From: Salvelinus alpinus
Lineage: Eukaryota; Chordata; Actinopteri; Salmoniformes; Salmonidae
Length of the DNA stretch: 64,000 nt
Direction: 5' to 3'
NCBI RefSeq assembly: GCF_045679555.1
Contig: NC_092122.1
Span: forward strand, 13,009,043 to 13,073,042
The notes under the pieces are model-generated. The model worked only from the letters and a program-made list of their open reading frames with translations. It had not been told where the DNA came from and did no database searches. Both the position numbers and the translations under genes were made by a program. Every line of letters begins with the position of its first letter. Within the stretch, counting starts at the first letter, position 1. Below are positions 41,570-54,559 of the stretch, in pieces.

Positions 41570-41577
41570 CTTATATG
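41570..41577 (-). promoter_or_regulatory. Candidate TATA/CArG-like site of fgf6
   Basis: CATATAAG on the minus strand about 290 bp upstream of the fgf6 ATG, resembling both a TATA box and a CArG half-match. Inference only. Confidence 0.35.
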
Positions 41578-41599
41578 ACATCACTCTGACTTCATTGCT

Positions 41600-42765
41600 G
41601 CCCGTCGAAGTGAGGGAGGGGAGAGAGAGAGGAAGAAAAAGTTGCAACCCAGCAAGTGTATGCAGCAAGCGCTGAGCTGCAAGTCTGATGAGAGAATGTG
41701 CAGCCGCTGTCACCTCACATGTGAGATGGGGCAGGGGGAGAGGAGTTTCATTGGGTAGAGTTGAGCAATCATGGGATGCGATGGGTACTTTGACGGAGCC
41801 CAAATTGGGACGCTGGTCATATGTCTGACAGGCTGCTTCCTTATTTAGAATGAAGGTGTAAAAACAGTCCAGTAGTCACCGGAGAGCAATGGCAATCCTG
41901 TCCGCCACTTCCTTCGCTGTTTGTTCAGGAAGTTTATACAACAACACATTTCGGAATGCCTGAAAATATTTATTATTATTATTTCGGAATGCCTGGAAAG
42001 TTTATTATATAGAGAATGCACTTGTTACCGATTAAAAAAGGAAAACCCATGTCACAGGAATGTGAGTGATCTTTCTGTCTCGGGGTTCCCTTACCCCCCC
42101 AAACTTCGGGATACTGGAAAACGCGGTGCTATTGTCAGCCTTGAACAGACGACATAATACATATGCCGCGGGGAATGCCCATACGTCAGAGAGTACCATG
42201 CTACGTGGTTCCCCAAGTGCTCTGGGTGCCAAGGAGCACAAGTCAAGTCATACCTTGGCAACCACTAAGAGGGGCGCTGTTGCTGATACACAAACAACAG
42301 TTATATGAAATCATTGCTGTGCTTTGGCAACATTTTCAATTTGAAAAGACAAAGCATTTTGTCTGCTACATCATTTATATCTATACATTTCTTAAAATCA
42401 GAATTTATGAGAAATAAGATTTTATTACATAGCAAATATTGCATTTGTATAGGTCTACAGGAATGGAGTTGATAGCCTGATTTTTGTTCTTCCAGAAGTG
42501 GATATGGACTGTTCTTCTATTTGTGAAATAACATAAAACACTCCATTACTATACAATAAGCAATAACTGTTGTTAATGTTGTAACTTCCAAAAATGATTG
42601 CTATAAAAATTCTAATTGGGACAGTTGTAGTGGGGTACCAAAGAGTCAGAATATTCCAATATTTTTCACAATTATACAGTTTAAGTGATCTACAGTTCAA
42701 GTGAAAGGGGAACAGTAGAATAGGCAAGCATGGCAGAGAGTTTTTTCAGCAGGCCCTCAGTCTGC
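41600..42765. other. fgf6 upstream sequence
   Basis: No exon recognised. It has a short local duplication of 'cggaatgcctg' near 41953 and 41985 separated by a TTA-rich stretch, and is otherwise unremarkable. Confidence 0.45.
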
Positions 42766-43220
42766 ACAGAGGCCAACAAGCAGTTACAGAGACCAACAAA
42801 CTGTTATAGAGGCCAACAAACAGTTACAGAGGCCAACAAACCGTTACAGAGGCCAACAAACCGTTACAGAGGCCAACAAACAGTTACAGAGGCCAACAAA
42901 CAGTTACAGAGGCCAACAAACCGTTACAGAGGCCAACAAACAGTTACAGAGGCCAACAAACCGTTACAGAGGCCAACAAACAGTTACAGAGGCCAACAAA
43001 CAGTTACAGAGGCCAACAAACAGTTACAGATGCCAACAAACCATTACAGGAGGCCAACAAACAGTTACAGAGGCCAACAAACAGTTACAGAGGCCAACAA
43101 ACCGTTACAGAGGCCAACAAACCGTTACAGAGGCCAACAAACAGTTACAGAGGCCAACAAACCGTTAGGGAGACAAACACACCGTTACAGAGGCCAACAA
43201 AGCCTTACAGAGGCCAACAA
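42766..43220. repeat. 20-bp minisatellite, left block
   Basis: About 22 units of cagttacagaggccaacaaa, with variants (ccgttacag, agacaaacacacc). The same array resumes at 51364-51570 on the far side of a LINE. Confidence 0.97.
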
Positions 43221-43644
43221 ATCAAATCAAATTTATTTATATAGCCCTTCTTACATCAGCTGATATATCAGTGCTGTACAGAAACCCAGCCTAGAACCCC
43301 AAACAGCAAGCAATGCAGGTGTAGTAGCACGGTGGCTAGTAAAAACTCCCTATAAAGGCCAAAACCTAGGAAGAAACCTAGAGAGGAACCAGGCTATGAG
43401 GGGTGGCCAGTCCTCTTCTGGCTGTGCCGGGTGGAGATTATAACCTAACATGGCCAAGATGTTCAAATGTTCATAAATGACCAGCATGGTCAAATAATAG
43501 TAATCACAGTGAACAGGTCAGGGTTCCATAGCTGCAGGCAGAACAGTTGAAACTGGAGCAGCAGCATGGCCAGGTGGACTGGGGACAACAAGGAGTCATC
43601 ATGCCAGGCAGTCCTGAGGCATGGTCCGAGGGCTCAGGTCCTCC

Positions 43645-43651
43645 GAGAGAG

Positions 43652-43692
<41 letters not shown>

Positions 43693-43700
43693 AAGAGAGA
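43645..43700. repeat. GA/GAAA microsatellite inside the LINE
   Basis: gagagagaaagaaagaaaga and similar, about 55 bp in the LINE 3' region. Confidence 0.9.
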
Positions 43701-44555
43701 ATTAGAGAGAGCATACTTAAATTCACACAGGACACCGGCTAAGACAGGAGAAATACTCCAGACATAACAGACTGACCCTAGCCCCCCGACACATAAACTA
43801 CTGCAGCATAAATACTGGAGGCTGAGACAGGAGGGGTCAGGAGACACTGAGGCCCCATCCGATGATACCCCCAGACAGGGCCAAACAGGCAGGATATAAC
43901 CCCACTCACTTTGCCAAAGCACAGCCCCCACACCACTAGAGGGATATCTTCAACCACCAACTTACCATCCTGAGACAAGGCCGAGTATAGCCCACAAAGA
44001 TCTCCGCCACGGCACAACCCAAGGGGGGGGGGCGCCAACCCAGACGGGAAGACCACGTCAGTGACTCAACACACTCAAGGGATGCACCCCTGCTAGGGAC
44101 GGCACGGAAGAGCACCAGTAAGCCAATGACTCAACCCCTGTAATAGCGTTAGAGGCAGAGAATCCCAGTGGATAGAGGGGAACTGGCCAGTCAGAGACAG
44201 CAAGGGTGGTTCGTTGCTCCAGTGCCTTTCCGTTCACCTTCACACTCCTGGGCCAGACTACACTCAATCATAGGACCTACTGAAGAGATGAGTCTTCAAT
44301 AAAGACTTAAACGTTGAGACCAAGTCTGCGTCTATCACATGAGTAGGCAGACCATTCGTAAAAATGTAGCTCTATAGGAGAAAGTCCTGCCTCCAGCTGT
44401 TTGCTTAGAAATTCTAGGGACAATTAGGAGGCCTGCGTCTTGTGACCGTAGCGTACATGTAGGTATGTAGGGCGGGACCAAATCGGAAAGATAGGTAGGA
44501 GCCAACCCATGTAATGCTTTGTAGGTTAGCAGTAAAACCTTGAAATCAGCCCTTG

Positions 44556-45032
44556 TGTAACGGCTGTCCTCCTCCTCTTCATCCGAAGAGGAGGAGCAGG
44601 GATTGAACCAAGGTGCAGCGGGTTGTGAATACATAATGAAATTTATTGACAAGACGAAAAAACGAACACGAACTACACTTGAAATGATACAAAATAACAA
44701 ACGACGTAGACTGACCTAAACATGAGAACTTACATAGACACGAAGAACGCACGAACAGGAACAGACTACATACAAACCGAAACAGTCCCGTGTGGTACGA
44801 AATAACATACAGACACGGAAGACAACCACCCACAAACAAACAGTGTGAAAACACCTACCTTAATATGGCTCTCAATCAGAGGAAATGAAAACCACCTGCC
44901 TCTAATTGAGAGCCATATCAGGTCACCCTTAAACCAACATAGAAACAGAAAACATAGACTGCCCACCCAAACTCACGTCCTGACCAGCTAACACATACAC
45001 AAACTAACAGAAAACCGGTCAGGAACGTGACA
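44556..45032 (-). repeat. 3' LTR of element A
   Basis: 477 bp, nearly identical to 46965-47441. Confidence 0.93.
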
Positions 45033-45299
45033 TAACCCCCCCCTCAAGGTGCATACTCCGAACGCACCACCAAAAGTCTAGGGGAGGGTCTGGGTGGGCA
45101 TCTGACCACGGTGGTGGCTCCGGCTCCGGACGCTGTCCCCATCCCACCATAATAAATCCCCGCTTCTGTGTCTTCCTCAAGGTGGCGACCCTCGCCACCG
45201 ACCTTGGACTGGGAACCCTAGACATGGGTCCCGCTGGATTTAGGGGCCGCCCCGGACTGAGGGACGGCAGCTCCGGACTGAGGGACAACACCGGACTGG

Positions 45300-45900
45300 C
45301 TGGCGGATCCTGGCTGGCTGGCTCTGGCGGATCCTGGCTGGATGACGGCTCTGGCTGGTCATGGCTCGCTGACGGCTCTGGCTGGTCATGGCTCGCTGAC
45401 GGCTCTGGCTGGTCATGGCTGGACGGCTCTGGCTGGTCCTGGCTGGACGGCTCTGGCTGGTCCTGGCTGGACGGCTCTGGCTGGTCCTGGCTGGACGGCT
45501 CTGAAGGCTGGTCCTGGCTGGACGGCTCTGAAGGCTGGTCCTGGCTGGACGGCTCTGAAGGCTGGTCCTGGCTGGACGGCTCTGAAGGCTGGTCCTGGCT
45601 GGACGGCTCTGAAGGCTGATCCGGTCTGGCGGAAGGCTCTGGCTGATCCGGTCTGGCGGAAGGCTCTGGCTGATCCGGTCTGGCGGAAGGCTCTGGCTGA
45701 TCCGGTCTGGCGGAAGGCTCTGGCTGATCCGGTCTGGCGGAAGGCTCTGGCTGATCCGGTCTGGCGGAAGGCTCTGGCTGATCCGGTCTGGCGGAAGGCT
45801 GTGGCTGATCCGGTCTGGCGGAAGGCTCTGGCGGCTCCTGTCTGGCGGACGGCTCTAGCGGCTCCTGTCTGGCGGACGGCTCTGTAGGCTCTTGGCAGAC
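45300..45900. repeat. 27-bp repeats within element A
   Basis: Units such as gatccggtctggcggaaggc followed by tctggct recur with a 24-30 bp period. Because the period is mostly a multiple of three, several frames on both strands stay open. Confidence 0.9.
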
Positions 45901-46964
45901 GGGCGGCTTTGCAGGCTCATGGCAGACGGGCAGCTTTGCAGGCTCATGGCAGACGGGCAGTTCAGGCGCCATTGGGCAGACGGGCAGTTCAGGCGCCATT
46001 GGGCAGACGGGCAGTTCAGGCGCCGCTGGGCAGACGGGCAGTTCAGGCACCGCTGGGCAGACGGGCAGTTCAGGCACCGCTGGGCAGACGGGCACACCTG
46101 TAGGGAGGAGACGGAGAGACAGCCTGGTGCGTGGGGCTGCCACAGGACCCACCAGGCTGGAGAGACCTACAGGAGGCTTGATGTTAAAAGGCACCTGAAG
46201 GACCGGGCTGTGGGGGAGCACTGGAGCTCTGGTGCGCAGCCTTGGCACCACTCCCCCAGGCTGGCATACTACTCCAGCCCGTACCCTCCAGAGTGCAGGC
46301 ACAGGTTGAACCGGGCTGTGGATGAGCACTGGAGATCTAGTGCCTACTACGCGCACTTCTCCCTTAGGCTCCACTCCCACATTTGCCCGGTACGAGCGGA
46401 GCGTAGGCATAGGACGCACTGCACCCTCCCAGCGCCCCGGAGACACAGCACGCAGAGCCGGCGCAGGATACCCTGGACCGAAACTGCGTACTGGAGACCA
46501 GACGCGCTGAGCAGGCACAATACGCCCCGGCTGGATGCCCACACTCACTTGACACTTTCGGGGGGCTGCCCTATAGCGCACCAGGCTATGGGCACGCACT
46601 GGCGACACCGTGCGCTTAACCGCATAACACGGTGCCTGACCAGTGACGCGTTGCTTATAATAAGCACGAGGAGTGCGCTCAGGTCTGCTACCTGGCTTAG
46701 CCACACTCCTCTCTAGCCCCCCCCAAAAAAAATTCTGGGGTTGCCTCTCGTACCTGTCCCGCTGCCGTACTGCCTCCTCATATCGCCGCCGCTCAGCACT
46801 CGCTTCCTCCAGCTCAGCTTTGGGGCGGCGATACTCCCCAGCCTGTGCCCAGGGTCCTTCTCCATTCAAGATCTCCTCCCATGTCCATGAATCCTGGGAT
46901 TTCTGCGGTTGCTTTCGCTGCCCTTTTCCCCGCTGCTTGGTTCTGGTAATTTGGTGGGTGGTTC

Positions 46965-47441
46965 TGTAACGGCTGTCCTCCTCCTCTTCATCCGAAGAGG
47001 AGGAGCAGGGATTGAACCAAGGTGCAGCGGGTTGTGAATACATAATGAAATTTATTGACAAGACGAAAAAACGAACACGAACTACACTTGAAATGATACA
47101 AAATAACAAACGACGTAGACTGACCTAAACATGAGAACTTACATAGACACGAAGAACGCACGAACAGGAACAGACTACATACAAACCGAAACAGTCCCGT
47201 GTGGTACGAAATAACATACAGACACGGAAGACAACCACCCACAAACAAACAGTGTGAAAACACCTACCTTAATATGGCTCTCAATCAGAGGAAATGAAAA
47301 CCACCTGCCTCTAATTGAGACCCATATCAGGTCACCCTTAAACCAACATAGAAACAGAAAACATAGACTGCCCACCCAAACTCACGTCCTGACCAGCTAA
47401 CACATACACAAACTAACAGAAAACCGGTCAGGAACGTGACA
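46965..47441 (-). repeat. 5' LTR of element A
   Basis: 477 bp; it contains the start of the long reading frame. Confidence 0.93.
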
Positions 47442-47806
47442 CCTTGCCTTAACAGGAAGCCAGTGTAGGGAGGCTAGCACTGGAGTAATATGATCACATT
47501 TTTTGGTTCTAGTCAGGATTCTAGCAGCCGTATTTAGCACTAACTGAAGTTTATGTAGTGCTTTATCCGGGTAGCCGGAAAGTAGAGCATTGCAGTAGTC
47601 TAACCTTGAAGTAACAAAAGCATGGATTAATTTTTCTGCATATCTTTTGGACAGACAATTTCTGATTTTTGCAATGTTACGTAAATGGAAAAAAAGCTGT
47701 TCTTGAAATAGTCTTGATATGTTCGTCAAAAGAGAGATCAGGGTCCAGAGTAACGCCGAGGTCCTTCAGAGTTTTAATTGAGACGACTGTACAACCATCA
47801 AGATTA

Positions 47807-47953
<147 letters not shown>

Positions 47954-50900
47954 TCACCATGTTTCATCGAAATGTACAGCTGTGTGTCCTCCGCATAGCA
48001 GTGAAAGTTAATATTATGTTTTTGAATGACATCGTCAAGAGGTAAAATATATAGTGAAAACAATAGTGGTCCTAAAACGGAACCTTGAGGAACACCAAAA
48101 TTTACAGTTGATTTGTCAGAGGACAAACCATTCACAGAGACAAACTGATATCTTTCCGACAGATAAGATCTAAACCAGGCCAGAAGTTGTCCGTGTAGAC
48201 CAATTTGGGTTCCCAATCTCTCCAAAAGAATGTGGTGATCGATGGTATCAAAAGCAGCACTAAGGTCTAGGAGCACGAGGACAGATGTAAAGCCTCGGTC
48301 TGACGCCATTAAAAGGTAATTTACCACCTTCACAAGTGCAGTCTCAGTGCTATGATGGGGTCTAAAATAAGACTGAAGCATTTCGTATACATTGTTTGTC
48401 TTCAGGAAGGCAGTGAGTTGCTGCGCAACAGCTTTTTCTAAAACTTTTGAGAGGAATGGGAGATTCGATATAGGCCGATAGTTTTTTATATTTTCTGGGT
48501 CAAGGTTTGGCTTTTTCATGAGAGGCTTTATTACAGCCACTTTTTGTGAGTTTGGTACACATCCTGTGGATAGAGAGCCATTTATTATGTTCAAGTTAGG
48601 AGGGCCAAGCACAGGAAGCAGCTCTTTCAGTAGTTTAGTTGGAATAGGGTCCAGTATGGAGCTTGAAGGTTTAGAGGCCATGATTATTTTCATCATTGTG
48701 TCAAGAGATATAGTACTAAAACACTTGAGTGTCTCCCTTGATCCTGGGTCCTGGCAGAGTTGTGCAGAATCGAGACAACTGAGCTTTGGAGGAATACGCA
48801 GATTTAAAGAGGAGTCTGTAATTTGCTTTCTAATGATCATGATCTTTTTCTCAAAGAAGTTCATGAATTTATTACTGCTAAAGTGAAAGCCATCCTCTCT
48901 TGGGGAATGCTGCTTTTGAGTTAGCTTTGCGACAGTATCAAAAATAAATTTCGGATTGTTCTTATTTTACTCATTTAAGTTGGAAAAATAGGATGATCGA
49001 GCAGCAGTGAGGGCTCTTCGATACTGCACGGTACTGTCTTTCCAAGCAAGTCGGAAGACTTCCAGTTTGGTGTGGCGCCATTTCCGTTCCAATTTTCTGG
49101 AAGCTTGCTTCAGAGCTCGGGTATTTTCTGTATACCAGGGAGCTAGTTTCTTATGACAAATGTTTTTAGTTTTTAGGGGTACAACTGCATCTAGGGTATT
49201 GTGCAAGGTTAAATCGAGTTCCTCAGTTAGGTGGTTAACTGATTTTTGTCCTCTGACGTCCTTGGGTAGGCAGAGGGAGTTTGGAAGGGCATCAAGGAAT
49301 CTTTGGGTTGTTTGAGAATTTATAGCATGACTTTTGATGCTCCTTGGTTGGGGTCTGAGAAGATTACTTGTTGCGATTGCAAACATAATAAAATAGTGGT
49401 CTGATAGTCCAGGATTATGAGGAAAAACATTAAGATCCACAACATTTATTCCATGGGACAAAACTAGGTCCAGAGTATGACTGTGGCAGTGAGTAGGTCT
49501 AGAGACATGTTGGACAAAACCCACTGAGTCGATGATGGCTCCAAAAGCCTTTTGGAGTGGGTCTGTGGACTTTTCCATATGAATATTAAAATCACCAAAA
49601 ATGTGAATATTATCTGCTATGACTACAAGGTCCGATAGGAATTCAGGGAACTCAGTGAGGAACGCTGTATATGGCCCAGGAGGCCTGTAAACAGTAGCTA
49701 TAAAAAGTGATTGAGTAGGCTGCATAGATTTCATGACTAGAAGCTCAAAAGACGAAAACATCGTTTTTTATTTGTAAATTTAAATTTGCTATTGTAAATG
49801 TTAGCAACACATTCGCCTTTGCGGGATGCGCGGGGGATATGTTCACTAGTGTAACCAGGAGGTTTGGCCTCATTTAACACAGTAAATTCATCAGGCTTAA
49901 GCCATGTTTCAATGAGGCCAATCACATCAAGATTATGATCAGTGATTAGTTCATTGACTATAACTGTCTTGGAAGTGAGGGATCTAACAATAAGTAGGCC
50001 TATTTTGAGATGTGAGGTATCACGATCTCTTTCAATAATGGCAGGAATGTAGGAGGTCTTTATTCTAGTGAGATTGCTAAGGCGAACACCGCCATGTTTA
50101 GTTTTGCCCAACCTAGGTCGAGGCACAGACACGGTCTCAATGGGGATAGCTGAGCTGACCTCACTGACTGTGCTAGTGGCAGACTCCACTAATCTGGCAG
50201 GCTGGCTAACAGCCTGCTGCCTGGCCTGCACCCTATTTCATTGTGGAGCTAGGGGAGTTAGAGCCCTGTCTATGTTGGTAGATAAGATGAGAGCACCCCT
50301 CCAGCTAGGATGGAGTCCATCACTCCTCAACAGGCCAGGCTTGGTCCTGTTTGTGGGTGAGTCCCAGAAAGAGGGCCAATTATCTACTAATTTTATCTTT
50401 TGGGAGGGGCAGAAAACAGTTTTCAACCAGCGATTGAGTTGTGAGACTGCTGTAGAGCTCATCACTCCCCCTAACTGGGAGGGGGCCAGAGACAATTACT
50501 CTATGCCGACACATCTTTCTAGCTGATTTACACGCTGAAGCTATGTTGCACTTGGTGACCTCTGACTGTTTCATCCTAACATCGTTGGTGCCGACGTGGA
50601 TAACAATATCCCTATACTCTCTACACTCGCCAGTTTCAGCTTTAGCCAGCAGCATCTTCAGATTAGCCTTGACGTCGGTAGCCCTGTCCCCTGGTAAACA
50701 GTGTATGATCGCTGGATGATTCGTTTGAAGTCTAATACTGCGGGTAATGGAGTCGCCAATGACTAGGGTTTTCAATTTGTCAGAGCTAATGGTAACGGGA
50801 GGAGTAGAGACCAGAGAAGGCTCGGCCTCTGATTCCGACTCGCTGCTTAATGGGGAGAACCAGTTGAAAGTTTCTGTCGGCTGAATGAGCAACACCGGTT

Positions 50901-51363
50901 GAGCATTCCTACAGCATTTCCCTCCAGAAGCCATGAGAAAGTTGTCCGGCTGCGGGGACCGTGCGAGGGGATTTATACTACTATCTGTACTTACTGGTGG
51001 CACAGACGCTGTTTCATCCTTTCCTACACTGAAATTACCCTTGCCTAACGATTGTGTCTGAAGCTGGGCTTGCAGCAAAGCTATCCTCGCCGTAAGGCGA
51101 TCATTCTCCTGTATATTATGAGTACAGCGACTGCAATTAGAAGGCATCATGTTAATGTTACTACTTAGCTTCGGCTGCTGGAGGTCCTGACGAACCATGT
51201 CCAGAAAAAGCGTCCGGAGTGAAAAAGTTGAATGAAAAAAAAGTTGAGTGAGGGAAAAACAAAAAAATATAAACGTAATTAAAAAGTTAAAACCGTAAAG
51301 TTGTCAGGTAGCAAAGTAAGGTTAGCAACAAAACGCACAGCAGCACGTAAACAAGTCTGCTTG

Positions 51364-51570
51364 TTGTTGGCCTCTGTAACAAACAGTTACGGAGGCCAAC
51401 AAACAGTTATGGAGGCCAACAAACAATTACAGAGGCTAACAAACCATCACAGAGGCTAACAAACCGTCACAGAGGCCAACAAACAGTTACGGAGGCCAAC
51501 AAACAGTTACGGAGGCCAACAAATAGTTGCAGAGGCCAACAAACTGTTACACAGGCCAACAAACAGTTGC
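51364..51570. repeat. 20-bp minisatellite, right block
   Basis: About ten units of the same repeat as 42766-43220. The first unit (51364-51380, ttgttggcctctgtaac) is inverted relative to the rest. Confidence 0.95.
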
Positions 51571-51668
51571 TGTTGACGTGCCCTTGGTGAGGGCGCTTGA
51601 CCCTGGGTGCTCCTGTGGGTCGCTCTGGATGGGAGTGTCTGCTAGATGATTGGAATGTAATGTACATT
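51571..51668 (+). mobile_element. V-SINE-like conserved domain
   Basis: cctgtgggtcgctctggatg and the following ggagtgtctgctagatgatt match the central domain shared by fish V-SINEs. Head and tail are unclear. Confidence 0.55.
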
Positions 51669-51849
51669 TTGAATGGCTTCACTACAGGTAGATTGTATGT
51701 TTGAAAATTCAACAACACCAAAAAAAACTGTTACATAGGCGCTTTGCAATCTTCACTCATTAATCTATATGAGCTGCATGCCCACAGCGCTGTTCAGTGA
51801 CCGTGGTGCTGAATCACCGATTTTCTGTTTTCTTTTCGTTGATTGCTGT

Positions 51850-52325
51850 GTTGTCCATGGTTCCGAATGTTTGGCTGCACTGTTCCGTTTAGTTCGTGCT
51901 GATCGAGGTACTGTCCATGGTGCTGAATGTTTGACCGTACTGTTCTGTTTAGTTCGTGCTGATCAGGGTAGGCCTACTGTCCATGGTGCTGAATGTTTGA
52001 CCGTACTGTTCTGTTTAGTTCGTGCTGATCAGGGTAGGCCTACTGTCCATGGTGCTGAATGTTTGACCGTACTGTTCTGTTTAGTTCGTGCTGATCAGGG
52101 TAGGCCTACTGTCCATGGTGCTGAATGTTTGACCGTACTGTTCTGTTTAGTTTGTGCTGATCAGGGTAGGCCTACTGTCCATGGTGCTGAATGTTTGACC
52201 GTACTGTTCTGTTTAGTTCGTGCTGATCAGGGTAGGCCTACTGTCCATGGTGCTGAATGTTTGAGTGTGTGCTGTTCTATTTACTTCGCGCTGATCGGGG
52301 TACTGTCCATGGTGCTGAATGTTTG
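51850..52325 (+). repeat. 66-bp minisatellite
   Basis: About five near-identical 66-bp units (ctgtccatggtgctgaatgt...gttcgtgctgatcagggtag) with diverged units at both ends. The unit is a multiple of three, so a frame stays open at 51769-52341 with a 22-residue repeat (VHGAECLTVLFCLVRADQGR...). No signal or domain supports it as a gene. Confidence 0.95.
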
Positions 52326-52329
52326 TGCG

Positions 52330-53887
52330 CCGTGGTATTAGGGGGTATTAATATGCAGTGATGCATCGCCTAGCCACGCTAGCTTTGTCCAGAGTGGCTC
52401 GTCATGTGGTTTCTAGCAAGCAGACAACATGCTAGGTAGTGCTCGGTATCAACAGCCAATGCAGTAGGGGCTTGAAGCTATAGTGAGCTTCGATTGGTCA
52501 ATAGCCCCGCAATATTGCTGAGTACTTGCATAAAGTTCCGTTTTCCCCAACTTACGTCCCGCCTTGGTCACGCTCCCTCACCCACTTTGCTTCTCATCAC
52601 TTTTCTTCCATTGAAAAGGAATGACTTCCTTTGTTTCATCGCCTCACATCGTCTTCATTTAACACGAGCCGTTAGTGCACAACAATGGTCGTCACTATCT
52701 GGCCAAGAAGCCCTGGTTTCTTAAAGTCTGATTTTGAACCTAACCCTAAGCAAATTCTTTACCCATACATTTTAACGATATAGACAAATTTGATTTTGCA
52801 GCTTGGCCATAGTGGGAACCCACAACAATGGATTCCTGCAAGCTAGTTAGATGTCTTCATTGTACCTGCTGCTTCTACAATTGAAGTTACAACATCAGTA
52901 AACAATGCTGAAAAGCACATTTATTGTATGCCTACAGCATTTAACTTGCTGGGCAAGCTGAAAGTCCTGCAGACAGCATCTGAATAGGCAAAAGGAAGAT
53001 GTCATTGACAAAGTAAACCTTAAATCAATTTTGGGAAAGCTATGTTAATGAGAACCATGCTGAGGCCCCGACACTGACGCTGCTGAGCTCTCAGACACAG
53101 ACATGGACCACAGAGAACTTTCAATAGTCTGATTAAAGTGCAGCTCAAACTGCTGGGTGTAATGACATAGCCTAACAGATAGTGATTTTAGAGTAGACCT
53201 TGCTATACCACCACCATCATCATCAGCTTACCACCATATGTCCAGTCCTGACAATACTGCATGGATACTTGATGATAATGTAAATACCTAATATTGGCCA
53301 TCATATCTGTATCCTCTGTACAAAAAAATCATGGCAAAAAAATATGATTAACTGCTTTCGTCCAGAATTTCCATATCAAGTGCATCTGTACTGACAAAAT
53401 GTAGGGGTTTCTTTAGCAGAAATGAAAGAGATCCACTGTCAAATTTGAAGTGCACAGCCATTATGGGTTGTTTAATCCTAGACATCCTAGAAATAACGTT
53501 CTGGAGCAAAGTTAATATTTAAAATGCTTAGGGGGGTTGCCCAATGGCCACGTTAATCTTGTTCATTTTATGAACGACCCCTAGACACCTCTGCATTTTG
53601 AACCGTGACAATACTTTCAAAGCCTCAATACAGACCATGACGAGATGATGGTATGGGAGGAAAACTAATGGGTATCAGCCAAGAACATTGCAATTTCCCA
53701 GAGCATGTTCTGACATACTTTCCATTAGCATTTAGAATGGATTATGTCACACAGCGAGATTAAAAGACAACACGTCTAGATGCATGAATGCTTGACAGAG
53801 ACAACTGTACTTGACCCATTAACAGCTGGGTTACTATCCACAGCAATCTGACTAGAAAGATACAATTAAACACAGCTGCCTGCAGCA
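52330..53887. other. Unassigned intergenic sequence
   Basis: No gene, exon or known repeat recognised between the 66-bp minisatellite and LTR element B. Confidence 0.45.
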
Positions 53888-53892
53888 CAAGA

Positions 53893-54386
53893 TGTAACGG
53901 TGCTCTAGCTCTTCCTCCTCCTCGGACGAGGAGAGGAGAGAAGGATCGGAGGACCAATACGCAGCGAGGTATGATGACATAATGAATTTATTAAATTAAA
54001 GACGAAACACGAAGAACACTTGAATAACTTACAAAATAAGAAAACGACATAGACGAAACCTGAACATGGAACTTACATAAAGACACGAAAGAACTCACGA
54101 ACAGGAACAGACTACATAAAACGAACAAACCGAAAACAGTCCCGTGTGGTGCACAGACACAGACACGGAAGACAATCACCCACAAACAAACAGTGAGAAC
54201 AGCCAACCTATATATGATTCTCAATCAGAGGAAATGAATAACACCTGTCCCTGATTGAGAACCATATAAGGCTAATTAACCAACACACTCCCACATAGAA
54301 CAAACAACACAGACTGCCCATCCCAACTCACGCCCTGACCAACTAAACACATACAAAACAATAGAAAACAGGTCAGGAACGTGACA
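53893..54386 (-). repeat. 3' LTR of element B
   Basis: 494 bp, matching 57139-57632 without a difference that I can see. Confidence 0.95.
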
Positions 54387-54559
54387 TAACCCCCCCCTCA
54401 AGGTGCGAACTCCGGATGCACCACCAAAAAGTCTAGGGGAGGGTCTGGGTGGGCATCAATCCACGGTGGCGGCTCAGGCTCTGGGCGTGGTTCCCACCCC
54501 ACCATAGTCACTACCCGCTTTCGTAGCCTCCTCCAAATGGCCACCCTCCAAATTAACCC

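Larger units (their letters stand above)
44556..47441 (-). mobile_element. Non-autonomous LTR retrotransposon A, looks whole
   Basis: Two 477-bp LTRs at 44556-45032 and 46965-47441 run TG...CA and differ by about one base by eye, so the insertion is recent. Target duplication ccttg lies at 44551-44555 and 47442-47446. The element sits inside the LINE and reads on the minus strand. A polypurine tract (read on the minus strand: GAGGGGGGGGTTA) abuts the 3' LTR. The only long frame, 47109-45019 (696 codons), starts in the 5' LTR and ends in the 3' LTR. It has an acidic serine-rich start, the phrase SWTWEEILNGEG, an arginine/proline-rich middle with SPVxPVP-type phrases, and 9-residue repeats (PEPSARPDQ). 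I see no reverse transcriptase, protease or integrase motif. Family within the LTR orders is undetermined. Confidence 0.9.

Noticed and set aside
42766-43220. Array resembling a CRISPR
   Set aside because: Units are contiguous 20-mers without unique spacers, in a vertebrate genome.
42730-43263. Open frame of 177 codons over the 20-bp array
   Set aside because: A 20-bp unit without stops stays open in all three frames and gives a 20-residue repeat; no start context, domain or splice evidence.
45182-46716. Plus-strand frames of 145-274 codons in LTR element A
   Set aside because: Same cause: antisense shadows of repeat units.
51769-52341. A host gene encoding 22-residue repeats
   Set aside because: The frame is explained by a 66-bp minisatellite; no promoter, domain or homologue recognised.
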